Shown in pieces: positions 23,401 to 32,145 of a DNA stretch of 32,145 bases. The notes under the pieces were generated by a model. The model saw only the letters and a program-made list of their open reading frames with translations, was not told the origin of the DNA and searched no databases. The DNA is from Candidatus Fermentibacterota bacterium (GTDB lineage: Bacteria; JAFGKV01). Position numbers and translations under genes: made by a program. The DNA is taken from NCBI GenBank assembly GCA_030620115.1, contig JAUXFG010000033.1, positions 1 to 32,145 on the forward strand, in the 5' to 3' direction. The stretch's first letter is position 1. Every line of letters begins with the position of its first letter.

Positions 23401-25540
23401 AGCATTTCCCCTTCCCTCCCAATCCCCGCTCCCCAGATTCCAGATTATCAGATTCTAGATCTCCCCCGCGGGCATACTGGAGCAGGTAAAGGTTGTAATA
23501 GATTCCCCTTCGTGTCAGCAACTCCTGATGGTTGCCTCGTTCCATGATGCGGCCGTCGTCGATGACGAGGATCTCGTCGGCTTTCCGTATTGTGCTCAAG
23601 CGATGGGCGACGATGATGCTCGTTCGTCCCTGCATCAGGGTTTCGATAGCATGCTGGATCAGACGTTCAGTGGTTGGGTCAACGCTGCTGGTGGCTTCGT
23701 CGAGGATCAGGACTTCCGGATCATGTGCCAGGGCTCGCGCAAAACAGATGAGCTGTCTCTGTCCGGTAGACAGAGTGGCTCCCCGTTCCGCCATCACTTC
23801 GTCAAAGGCTCCGGGAAGTTTGTCGATGAATCCCAGAGCTTGGACGATGTCCGCGGCTCTTCTCACATCTTCTCTGCCTAATGGTTTTCCCAAACGGATG
23901 TTCTCCTCAACGCTCCTTCCGAAGATGAAGGCGTCTTGAAGCACCACTGCGACGTGCTCTCGCAGCAGACTCATGGGGAGATTCTTCAGATCGACCCCGT
24001 CCAGCGTGATGTGGCCTGAGGTGGGATCGTAGAACCGGCAGAGCAGGCTGATGATAGAGGTCTTGCCTGCTCCTGTGGGACCAACCAAGGCAATGCTTTT
24101 GCCCGATTCCACGATGAATGATACATCGCGCAGGACCTTGGTCTCGGGCGCATAAGAGAAGCAGACATTCTCGAACACTACCCGGCCTTTGATTAGAGGG
24201 GGAGCTATGGGTGCGGGGATCTCCGCGATGTCAGGCTCCTGGTCCATGATTCCGAAAATGCGTTCGGCCGAGGCCATAGCGCTCTGCATAATATTGTATT
24301 TCTCACTCATGTCCTTCACAGGACGGAACATCTGTCGCACATAGCTTATGAATGCCACCAGCGCTCCCAACGTAAGGGAGCCGCGCAGTACCGCGATACC
24401 CCCATACACAAGTACCAGCGCTACGCCGGTTGAGGCCAATAACTCGATGATTGGCCTGAAAACGCCGAAGATGATGAGTTGGTGGATGTGTGCTTTGAAG
24501 TAGTCGACATTGATTGACTCATAGTGTTCACGCCTGCTCGGCTCGCGACGGAACATCTGGATCACTTTGATTCCAGAGAGGTCTTCAGAAAGTGTGGCAT
24601 TCAAGAGAGCCAGGAGGCGACGAACCTCCCGGTAGGCTCCCCTGGCCAAACGCCGAAATACAAACGATACCACGGCCACCAATGGGAGTACTGCCATGGA
24701 AATGAGCGCGAGTCTCGGGTTGAGCGCGAACAGGATGGCGGCTGTTCCCAGAAGCAGAAGCACATCCTTCACCAGGTTCACCAGCACGGCGGCGAACATC
24801 TCATTGAGGGCCTCGATGTCATTGGTCACGCGAGTGACGAGCCGTCCCACGGGGTTCTTGTCGAAGAAGGTCAATGACAGACCTTGGATATGTCCAAACA
24901 GTGCCATGCGTAGCTGGTACATGGATCGCTGACCTGCGATTTGTAGGGCAAGCACGTGACCGTAGCCGGTTCCGAACCCGAGAAGGATGATCAGGCCGGC
25001 GAGAAGGGCCAATCTTGTCATTCCTGCCAGATTCGCACCTCTGATCTCTACGATGATTCGCGGGGGAACTCTTCCTAGCTCCGCTTCAGGCACGAGCCAA
25101 TAGTCACCGCGTACAAAGCCAGTTTCGCCTGTGTTTTGTTGGGCGGGGAAAAGGTAGTAGGTCTCCGGTTGGAGTTCTCCAAGATGTAGAAATCTCGACC
25201 GAATGGCAGAATTCATAGTCTCAATTGCTGTTTTTCGGACCAGAATGCTCGAATCATCAAGGCGAAGGAATGCCGTGGTGCTTGTGGGGGAGGTGAGCAG
25301 AGAATCACTGATGTCGGCGCGCGCTTCGTAGACGTGGTAGAGCGTCGCCAAATAACGGTCGATACCTAGCTTGGACAGATAAGGAATGAGCAGTGAGAAT
25401 CCTGCGGAGATTATCATGAAGAGCATTGCAATAAGGATCAGCTTCGCCTGCGGGCGTACGTAGGTGAGGAGCCTGCGCACCAACCTTCCATCGTAGGCTT
25501 TTCCCTCGATGTAGTCACTGGCGAACGGTGAACCACGCAT
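23378..25540 (-). CDS. ABC exporter half-transporter, canonical subunit of a heterodimer
   Basis: The 720-residue protein is a type IV ABC exporter: membrane domain first (about residues 20-440), ATPase domain second (about 455-690). The ATPase has Walker A GPTGAGKTS (near 486), signature LSTGQRQL (near 588), Walker B VLILDEATSSVD (near 608) with the catalytic glutamate, and the switch histidine in AHRLST. The signature deviates from LSGGQ, as in the partner half of heterodimers with one degenerate site (TM287/288 type). Between membrane helices 1 and 2 there is an extra loop of about 110 residues (66-175), expected on the periplasmic side. The last ~25 residues (ESGERGLGGKGKCW...) are translated from an intergenic repeat. 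Its ATG overlaps the last base of the upstream gene. The substrate is unknown; lipid or drug export is a guess from family. Confidence 0.93.
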   Translation of the reverse strand: MRGSPFASDYIEGKAYDGRLVRRLLTYVRPQAKLILIAMLFMIISAGFSLLIPYLSKLGIDRYLATLYHVYEARADISDSLLTSPTSTTAFLRLDDSSILVRKTAIETMNSAIRSRFLHLGELQPETYYLFPAQQNTGETGFVRGDYWLVPEAELGRVPPRIIVEIRGANLAGMTRLALLAGLIILLGFGTGYGHVLALQIAGQRSMYQLRMALFGHIQGLSLTFFDKNPVGRLVTRVTNDIEALNEMFAAVLVNLVKDVLLLLGTAAILFALNPRLALISMAVLPLVAVVSFVFRRLARGAYREVRRLLALLNATLSEDLSGIKVIQMFRREPSRREHYESINVDYFKAHIHQLIIFGVFRPIIELLASTGVALVLVYGGIAVLRGSLTLGALVAFISYVRQMFRPVKDMSEKYNIMQSAMASAERIFGIMDQEPDIAEIPAPIAPPLIKGRVVFENVCFSYAPETKVLRDVSFIVESGKSIALVGPTGAGKTSIISLLCRFYDPTSGHITLDGVDLKNLPMSLLREHVAVVLQDAFIFGRSVEENIRLGKPLGREDVRRAADIVQALGFIDKLPGAFDEVMAERGATLSTGQRQLICFARALAHDPEVLILDEATSSVDPTTERLIQHAIETLMQGRTSIIVAHRLSTIRKADEILVIDDGRIMERGNHQELLTRRGIYYNLYLLQYARGGDLESDNLESGERGLGGKGKCWIVGLGD

Positions 25541-27348
25541 CAGTTCCCGCTCCTGAGGAATCCCGGCGTGTCTGCTGCCCGTCTTTGATCCTCGATCTGC
25601 TGCATCCGATAGAGCTCGGCGTAATACCCCTCTCGCTCCAATAGCTCCTGATGCCTGCCGGAATCGACCAGTTTGCCGTCGTCCAAAACGAGAATAAGGT
25701 CAGCGTTGCGGACTGTGCTTATTCGGTGCGCTACGCAGATGGTGGTGCAGCGATTCATCCGTTCCTCCAGCTTGGTCAGGATGGCGGATTCAGTCTCCGT
25801 GTCAACGCTGGAGAGAGCGTCATCAAGCACAAGGATCCGGGGATTCATCGCCAAGGCGCGGGCGATTGCCACGCGTTGTTTCTGCCCGCCGGACAACGTG
25901 ACGCCGCGTTCACCCACCAGTGTATCATAACCGTCGGGAAAGGCCAGGATCTCATCATGGATCTGGACGGTTTTTGCCAACTCGATCATCTTTTCCCGCG
26001 ACAGACCGTCGGCGCCGAATGTGATGTTGTCCGCAATGCTGAGGGCGAAGAGAAAGGTCTCCTGTGGAACATAGCCAAACAGAGATCTGAGGCTTGCCAG
26101 AGACAGGTGGTGAGTGTTGATGCCTCCCACAAGAACCGTGCCCTCAGGAGGATCGTAAAGGCGCAAGAAGAGCTCCACCAGGGTTGTTTTGCCTGAACCT
26201 GTTCGTCCCACGATTCCCAGGGTACTGTGCGCCGGAAGAGAGAACGACACGTTCTTCAATACCACCGCGTCGGTTCCCGGGTAGGAGAAGGTCAGATCGT
26301 GCACTTCCAGGGATGGTTCGGGGCCGGCCTCAACAGGGCCATCCTTGATATCCGGCTTTGTGTGGAAAAGCTTCTGGAGCCTATCCATGCTCGCCGTTCC
26401 CCGCTGGAGGATGTTTACCACCCACCCCACCGCCATCATTGGCCAGATCAGCATGTCTAAGTAGCTCGAAAAGGCGACAAACTCGCCCAAAGAAAGCCTG
26501 CCGTATATGACCAATCGCCCTCCGGCCCCAATGAGGATCGCCATGCTGGTGAGGGCAAGGGCGCCAATGAGCGGCCCGAAGAGCCCCCAGACCCGGGCCA
26601 GGCTGATATTCAAATCAACGCACCGCTTTGCTCTTTCGGAAAAGTAAGAAGATTCTGACTTCTCATCTCCGTATGCCTTGACTACACGTATCCCGGACAT
26701 GCTCTCCTGCGCCTTGTCCGTGAGTTTGGAAAAAGCCTCCTGCACTGCCGTGAACCTGGAGTGCACGAGCTTTCCGAATCTCAGCATGCTCAGCGAGAGC
26801 AAAGGGAGGGGAATCAGGACCAAGAGGGTGAGCTTCAGGTTCATGGCGGCCATGATGGAGATGCCGGCAACGGCCAAGAATAGCGCATCGACAGTGGCCA
26901 GTGCCGCGATGCCGGTTGCCATTCGAACCGCATTCAGGTCATTGGTGGCGTGGGCCATGATGTCGCCCACCTTGGTTTTGTCATAGAACTGCGGCGAGAG
27001 TGTCTGCAAGTGGTTGTAGAGATCCTGCCTCAGATCCCGTTCGATACGATGGCTTGCCCGCATGATGAAGTAACGCCACACAAAGCGGCAGAGGCCAACG
27101 CCCACGGAAACCGCCATGATGGCGCCGGCAAGAAGCCATAACTTGCCCACCGTGGCCATGCCGCCGGCAAGGTCGTCAACCACGTATTGCGTGAGCTTGG
27201 GTATGAGGAGCTGGAGACCATCGACGCCCAACAGTGCAAGGATACCCAGAGCCATAGCGCGCTTGTGGCGCATGAGCAGCGACCAGAGGATGCGCCTGCT
27301 CGACTTGGCGCAGGGCTCGCCGAATGTTGTGGTCACGCCCGCTGCCAT
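25540..27348 (-). CDS. ABC exporter half-transporter, degenerate-site subunit of a heterodimer
   Basis: The 602-residue protein has a six-helix exporter membrane domain (about 20-320) and an ATPase domain (about 345-580). Motifs are Walker A GRTGSGKTT (near 379), signature LSGGQKQR (near 482), Walker B ILVLDDALSSVD (near 503), and AHRIST. In Walker B the catalytic glutamate is replaced by aspartate. That change, next to a partner gene with an intact glutamate, is the mark of heterodimeric exporters such as TM287/288 and BmrCD, where only one ATP site turns over. GGAGG lies six bases before the ATG. It is first in a two-gene operon and overlaps the next gene by one base, which favours equal synthesis. 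No regulator lies beside it. Confidence 0.93.
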   Translation of the reverse strand: MAAGVTTTFGEPCAKSSRRILWSLLMRHKRAMALGILALLGVDGLQLLIPKLTQYVVDDLAGGMATVGKLWLLAGAIMAVSVGVGLCRFVWRYFIMRASHRIERDLRQDLYNHLQTLSPQFYDKTKVGDIMAHATNDLNAVRMATGIAALATVDALFLAVAGISIMAAMNLKLTLLVLIPLPLLSLSMLRFGKLVHSRFTAVQEAFSKLTDKAQESMSGIRVVKAYGDEKSESSYFSERAKRCVDLNISLARVWGLFGPLIGALALTSMAILIGAGGRLVIYGRLSLGEFVAFSSYLDMLIWPMMAVGWVVNILQRGTASMDRLQKLFHTKPDIKDGPVEAGPEPSLEVHDLTFSYPGTDAVVLKNVSFSLPAHSTLGIVGRTGSGKTTLVELFLRLYDPPEGTVLVGGINTHHLSLASLRSLFGYVPQETFLFALSIADNITFGADGLSREKMIELAKTVQIHDEILAFPDGYDTLVGERGVTLSGGQKQRVAIARALAMNPRILVLDDALSSVDTETESAILTKLEERMNRCTTICVAHRISTVRNADLILVLDDGKLVDSGRHQELLEREGYYAELYRMQQIEDQRRAADTPGFLRSGN

Positions 27349-27579
27349 AGAACCTCCTCATCATGGCTGAGATGAACGGGGAAACCTATCCGTGCCGATG
27401 ATGCGCTGCAACAGAAGAACAGCTTCACTCTCTTCTCCACGAGGAGATGGAAGCCCGGCCATAAGGGAGGCGTCCCTGCCTGCTATTCTCTCTTCAGATT
27501 GAAGATTGACAGGTTGCTAATTATCTTCAGTCAATACCCAGAGATCGAGGCGGCTCGGAACCCAAAGCGAGGATGTGTC

Positions 27580-30500
27580 ATGAAAACCTGCCGTGCCTGG
27601 TATTCGTCGAATCGCGCCACAGCGGGGAAAAGGCCGTTCGTTTTCTTTAGCCTTCTCCGCTGGCTCTTGGTTATCGCTGTTTTCCTGTCGTTTCCTGCGG
27701 AGGCCGATGAGCACACGGTTCTGCTCATGCATTTCGAGGGAGATCTGGAAGATGTCTCGGGAGTGACCGCAGGGGGCACAGGGCAAGGGAACCTCTCGTT
27801 CGTGCCGGGCGTGGAGGGGCAGGCGGTGCACATCGATAACAACGCATCGACCGATAAGAGCCGTATCGTAGTTCCCGACTGTGATGCGCTTGATATGACC
27901 GGGAGTTTCACCATAGACCTCTGGTTCAGGATCTCATCCCATAATAGCGCGTGGAACAACGCGGGACGGTTGGTGGTGAAACCGCGGGGGCAGGGCGCAT
28001 GGTGGGTGACCAACTATTTCCTTCATATCTGGCACGGAGGAAAGCTCTACGGCGGCTACTTCTACAACAATGGATCCACTGTGTCGGAAGTAGTGCTGGG
28101 AGACGAGACAGGCGAGCCCATACTCGAGATAGGGGAGTGGTACAGGTCAGCCCTTGCGTACAATGACACTACGGGAACACTGTTGATGCTGGTGCACGGT
28201 GAGGGGGCGCAGCCGGAGCTGGTCTTCTATCAGGAAGTGGACGCAGCAGGGACTCCTGAATCCAATGAGTACGACCTCATGATCGGGTCGTGCGGAGACG
28301 GGGGGCATGATGCCTGGTTTGACGGCGATATCGACGAATTGAAGATAGAATCCGTGGCACGGAGCCTTGAGGAACTCCTGCCTGATATTGCTCCTCCCGC
28401 TCCCACCGGAGTGGCGGCCTTGCCCCAGGACTCGACTCACTGTCTGGTCACCTGGCAACCGGTGGTATGGGAGGATCTCGCCGGCTATCAGGTATACCGG
28501 AGCACCGAGGCGGGCTTTGCCATTGGCGAAGAGAACCTTGTTGGATTCACTACCTCCGATTCTCTATTGGACGGAGGCCTGAGCGCCGGGAGTATATACT
28601 ACTACAAAGTGACTGCCCTAGATATACAGAGTCTCGAAAGCTTTCCCAGTGCCGAGGCGATCGCCTTGATGTTGGCGCCTCCGGAACCGGTGGTGACACC
28701 AGGCAGTATCACCGCCATGCTTGCCATGCCATTGCCCGCACCGTCAGGCCCCATTATTGGCTTCGATGTGTTCCGGTGCCTTGAGGGTGAAGAGTTCCCT
28801 GAAGAGCCTACCGGACACGCTGATTTGGACGCGATCTGGAACGATGATGGACTCCTCTCAGGCGCCACATATCAGTACCGAGTCACCTACAGAGCTCCCG
28901 AGCTTTCGAGGAGCCTTCCCGGGGCTGAGGTATTAATGACTACCGAGGCTGATGGCTTGCAATTCACACCCGTCATGAGCGTCGAGATTCTTGTCCCTAT
29001 CTTCATGAACACCTCCGTAGGTCAGCTCGATGCCGACGATCTCGATGCCATTAGGAGGCAGATCGACCTTAGCCGAGCTTTCTATCTTCGCAACTCCGGT
29101 TTCAAACTGAATCTCGATGTCAGCTATCTGCCCATCTATGAGTTCTATGACACGGCCGCGCTGGACCTTGGCAGCGTAGCGGTGGTGGAAACCATCCTGC
29201 GGAAGTACGGCGTTGCGGATGGACAGTACGATGGTGTATTCGACCTTGGCCGTGGCGTGCCTGGAACCTGGTCGTGGGGCGTGAGCATATGGCCGTTCCT
29301 AGGACCGGCGCATTCAACAGGATTCTCCACATCCTTCTACCCGATCTACCCCTTTGCCTTCCCTGGCCCGTATGACGATGTCAACTATGGCTTGACCTGG
29401 ATCTTTACCCACGAGTTCCAGCATCAGCTCGATGCCATGTACGATCTTTCGGGACAGCCCGAGATGTGGCATGGAGATCAGCCGTTGGACTATGCCCTCC
29501 TCTGTGGCGAGCACTTCTCCTACCAGGCAGAGATCTTTCGCAGCTTCTCCGCGTGGATGGAACTTTCCGATCCTTTTGGGACCCTGCTGGAGTGTGTTGA
29601 CGAAGACGGGGATGGGCTGGCAGACGATGATACACGGCTTTCGTCGGATGAGACGCGGATCGGCTCTTCCCGCTTTTTCCAGGATACTGATGGAGATGGA
29701 TGGTCCGACCTCCAGGAAGCCTGGACAGGCATCTATGGAGGAACAGATCCAACCTCCTCTGACACTGATGGGGACGGGTGGCATGATGATGTGGATGCAT
29801 TTCCTTTATACGCGATGCGCAGCCCCATTCCCTCGAGGAGCGTGGTGATTGACGGATCGTTGGCGTCAGGAGAATGGGATCTTTCCACCGCGAATTTCGA
29901 CTATGCCACCAATGCGAACGTTTCCGGGGCCCTCTATCTGAATTGGGCGGATTCGGTTCTATCCGTCGGGGTGAACACGAATTCCAACCGGGAAATCAAT
30001 CTATTCCTCGACGTAGCTGCGGACGGATGGTGGCACGGCCGCGATAACTATCACATTCGTTACGACCCCACGCATGGATCCTTCGGTGCCAGAGTCATGG
30101 ATGCGACCCCGGAGGCGCGGGCATATGACTTGGCGCATGGTGGATGGGGAGGGGAGATGTGGGATGATGATCCCCGGTATCCTGATTTCTTTGGCAGCCG
30201 ATTGGTGCAGGATGGGGATTTCCAGAGAGCGGCTCTTTTCCATGGCCAAGGTTGGCATGTGGAGGTGGCCATCCCGGCCAATGAGAACACTGGTCTCGAA
30301 CCAGCAACGGGAGACACCTTGGGTTTTAGGATCCATATGGGTGATTGGGAGAACTGGCAGAGCTTCTTCGAGGTTTTTGAGTTCACGAGGTTGCCCCTGG
30401 GTAGACTCTCCATCTATGGCACTGTGGCGGATGCGTTGACCTGCTTGCCCCTATCCCAGGGATTTCTGACGGCCGCAGGGGCGGGCGATGCCACCGTGCG

Positions 30501-32028
30501 CTGTGATGCTGTAGGTGCGTATACCTTTACGGATCTTGCGTCAGGAGAGTACTGGGTGGAGGCCGAAGCGCCGGGATATGCGTCTCGTGGGCCGGTATCG
30601 GTCTCGGTGGATACTGAGGCGCCCCCACACCTGGACTTCTGGCTTCTTCCACCTGGTGTACACACGCCATCGCTTCATGTAGCGGGCCATAGTCTCTCCG
30701 AGGGGGGCGCCATTGCGGGGTACCCCATGGGACTCTTCGTGACCATTCGCAATACCGGTGATCTGCCGGCATCCGGGGCGACGGGAAGGCTTGCTTCCCT
30801 TGACACATTGGCAACCGTGGTGAGCGATTCCACCTACATCGGCGACCTAGAACCACTGCAAATCGTCCAGGCTGAGACATGCTTTGTGGTGAACCTCTCC
30901 AGGGACTGTCCCCATGGATTTGTGCTTCCCCTGGAGCTGCTCCTCAGTGACGAAGCAGGGAACTCATGGAGAGATACGCTCCACATTCCCATACAAGCAA
31001 CGGCGCATCTCCTGGTGGAGGAGGGCGATGTTGCCTTTGATCCAGTGCCGGTGGGCGAGACGGGTCACCGGTTGTGGCAAGTCAGGAATATCGGTGGGGC
31101 TGCCTTGAGGATTGGAAGATTGTTCTTCTCAGGCGGCGACTTGGCGCTGGGTGCTGCGGTCATTGACAGCACCAGGGAACAGAGCGGTGGGGACTGGTCG
31201 CAGCCCCATCCCGCATGCGACGGCGATCTGTCCACACGGTGGTTCTCAACGCCATCAGCCGCGCAAGGCAACTATCTCAAAGTAGATCTCGGGCAAGAGC
31301 TGACAGTGAGCCGCTTGGTGGTGGTTCCCCATGCCGGAGCTGATCATACATATATCACGGGATACGAGCTGGCCATCAGCGGTGACAATGTGCAGTATGT
31401 GCCAGTTGTGCAAGAGCATAACGGCTCTGGCGAGCACATTGACGAGTTGTTCGATCCCGTCACCTGCAGATATCTCAAATTCACCATCACCGCAGCGGCC
31501 GATGGCCGGTTCGTGAGCATCGGCGAGCTTGGATTCTATCGGGATGCCTCCCAGACGGGCCATTTCGGTGCGGACTTCATCTCGGGTTACGAGATCCCGG
31601 CTGGAGATAGCCTGTGGGTCGACCTGACCCTCACGCCGGAAGAAGTGGAAGCGTATGAGGACTCGATCATTCTCCAAACCAATGATCCGTTTGCTCCCGT
31701 CGTCTTCGTTCCTGTCTCAGGCGAAGGCGTGCTCTCCTCAGAAGACCATGAGCCCATTCCTGAGGTCTTCTCCCTTGGCCCGGTCAGGCCGAACCCCGCC
31801 AGCGATCACGTGGCTCTGTTCCTGGGTCTTCCTCAGGATGGCGAGGTCTCATGGGCACTTTTCGATCTCGCCGGGCGGCGTGTGGGCGAGAGAGAAACCC
31901 GGCCCTTATCCGCGGGGCACCACAGGATCAACTGGGCCCTTCCCCAGTCGCCATCCAACGGTGTGTTCATCCTGCGCCTCACTGCAGGCGACCACACATT
32001 CACCCGACGCCTCGTCCGGCTCGACTAG
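27580..32028 (+). CDS. Large secreted multidomain protein with HExxH metallopeptidase-like motif and C-terminal sorting-type domain
   Basis: I place the start at ATG 27580 (GAGGA upstream), giving 1482 residues. An earlier in-frame ATG at 27499 overlaps a weak promoter-like pair (TTGAAG, 17 bases, TATCTT). A basic N-terminus and hydrophobic stretch ending FPAEADE serve as signal peptide. Domains in order: LamG-like (about 42-262); two Fn3 domains (268-460); a region with HEFQH (611-615), the HExxH zinc pattern, in LTWIFTHEFQHQLDAMYD; calcium-binding DxDGDG repeats (670-745); a CBM9/DOMON-like domain (750-945); a carboxypeptidase-regulatory-like domain (945-1025); a CARDB-like domain (1030-1140); a HYDIN-like domain interrupted by an F5/8-type C domain (1145-1385); and a C-terminal domain beginning LGPVRPNPASD, of the FlgD-Ig or type IX sorting class. 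Surface location and proteolysis are inferred; the third zinc ligand is not identified. Confidence 0.82.
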   Translation: MKTCRAWYSSNRATAGKRPFVFFSLLRWLLVIAVFLSFPAEADEHTVLLMHFEGDLEDVSGVTAGGTGQGNLSFVPGVEGQAVHIDNNASTDKSRIVVPDCDALDMTGSFTIDLWFRISSHNSAWNNAGRLVVKPRGQGAWWVTNYFLHIWHGGKLYGGYFYNNGSTVSEVVLGDETGEPILEIGEWYRSALAYNDTTGTLLMLVHGEGAQPELVFYQEVDAAGTPESNEYDLMIGSCGDGGHDAWFDGDIDELKIESVARSLEELLPDIAPPAPTGVAALPQDSTHCLVTWQPVVWEDLAGYQVYRSTEAGFAIGEENLVGFTTSDSLLDGGLSAGSIYYYKVTALDIQSLESFPSAEAIALMLAPPEPVVTPGSITAMLAMPLPAPSGPIIGFDVFRCLEGEEFPEEPTGHADLDAIWNDDGLLSGATYQYRVTYRAPELSRSLPGAEVLMTTEADGLQFTPVMSVEILVPIFMNTSVGQLDADDLDAIRRQIDLSRAFYLRNSGFKLNLDVSYLPIYEFYDTAALDLGSVAVVETILRKYGVADGQYDGVFDLGRGVPGTWSWGVSIWPFLGPAHSTGFSTSFYPIYPFAFPGPYDDVNYGLTWIFTHEFQHQLDAMYDLSGQPEMWHGDQPLDYALLCGEHFSYQAEIFRSFSAWMELSDPFGTLLECVDEDGDGLADDDTRLSSDETRIGSSRFFQDTDGDGWSDLQEAWTGIYGGTDPTSSDTDGDGWHDDVDAFPLYAMRSPIPSRSVVIDGSLASGEWDLSTANFDYATNANVSGALYLNWADSVLSVGVNTNSNREINLFLDVAADGWWHGRDNYHIRYDPTHGSFGARVMDATPEARAYDLAHGGWGGEMWDDDPRYPDFFGSRLVQDGDFQRAALFHGQGWHVEVAIPANENTGLEPATGDTLGFRIHMGDWENWQSFFEVFEFTRLPLGRLSIYGTVADALTCLPLSQGFLTAAGAGDATVRCDAVGAYTFTDLASGEYWVEAEAPGYASRGPVSVSVDTEAPPHLDFWLLPPGVHTPSLHVAGHSLSEGGAIAGYPMGLFVTIRNTGDLPASGATGRLASLDTLATVVSDSTYIGDLEPLQIVQAETCFVVNLSRDCPHGFVLPLELLLSDEAGNSWRDTLHIPIQATAHLLVEEGDVAFDPVPVGETGHRLWQVRNIGGAALRIGRLFFSGGDLALGAAVIDSTREQSGGDWSQPHPACDGDLSTRWFSTPSAAQGNYLKVDLGQELTVSRLVVVPHAGADHTYITGYELAISGDNVQYVPVVQEHNGSGEHIDELFDPVTCRYLKFTITAAADGRFVSIGELGFYRDASQTGHFGADFISGYEIPAGDSLWVDLTLTPEEVEAYEDSIILQTNDPFAPVVFVPVSGEGVLSSEDHEPIPEVFSLGPVRPNPASDHVALFLGLPQDGEVSWALFDLAGRRVGERETRPLSAGHHRINWALPQSPSNGVFILRLTAGDHTFTRRLVRLD

Positions 32029-32145
32029 CCTAAGTTCACCTCTTCAAAAAGCGAACATCCTTATGTATCAAGGGCTTACGCTGTTCGACTACCGGTTATG
32101 GGCACTACAGATTTTCATATCGTGAAAATTCTGCGCCCACGTGGC
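32029..32145. other. Right-edge sequence, no gene recognised
   Basis: The 117 bases after the last stop hold no recognisable gene start or terminator. Confidence 0.5.

Overview
The window looks like chromosome from a Gram-negative, uncultured-type bacterium with moderately high GC. It has lipoproteins, a periplasmic acetylation module and several large secreted beta-propeller or multidomain proteins. Some of these end in short Ig/Fn3-like C-terminal domains of the kind common in the FCB superphylum and neighbouring candidate phyla (Eisenbacteria, Latescibacterota and similar). The taxonomic placement is inferred from protein style only; there is no rRNA or tRNA marker in the window.

Layout. 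Bases 1-87 carry the start of a lipoprotein gene running off the left edge. From about 88 to 2095 no convincing complete gene is seen. That stretch holds a perfect 48-bp palindrome (437-484) and a 1.1-kb element (599-1701). The element is bounded by 18-bp inverted repeats, and its minus strand reads like a structured, group II intron-like RNA without a reverse transcriptase. Shorter relatives of it lie at 5058-5258 and 6004-6049. A truncated nuclease-like gene (2096-2290) overlaps tldD, and tldD-tldE (2287-5030) form a translationally coupled protease pair. A DUF4019 protein follows (5516-5962).

Bases 6083-12552 form a four-gene minus-strand operon: a TolB/LamG-type exported protein, an AlgI-like MBOAT O-acetyltransferase, a membrane-anchored AlgX/AlgJ-like SGNH protein, and a second AlgX/AlgJ-like protein that is a lipoprotein. 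This is a module for O-acetylating an exported polysaccharide. The first and third proteins appear to share a C-terminal domain, which ties the unusual first gene to the pathway. Divergent from it is a 1298-residue TPR plus propeller-like protein of unknown function (13118-17014).

Next come a seven-bladed FG-GAP protein (minus, GTG start), a 33-codon reading frame coupled to glucokinase (19020-20104), and an 874-residue protein of 14 tandem ~54-residue units. The two secreted repeat proteins share a C-terminal domain ending in GEFDF. A strong hairpin and a cluster of three intergenic repeat types (23000-23400) precede a heterodimeric ABC exporter on the minus strand (23378-27348), one half of which has a degenerate catalytic site. 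The window ends with a 1482-residue secreted multidomain protein. It carries an HExxH motif, calcium-binding repeats, and a discoidin-like domain apparently inserted in a HYDIN-like domain.

No tRNA, rRNA, CRISPR array, intact insertion sequence or prophage gene was recognised.
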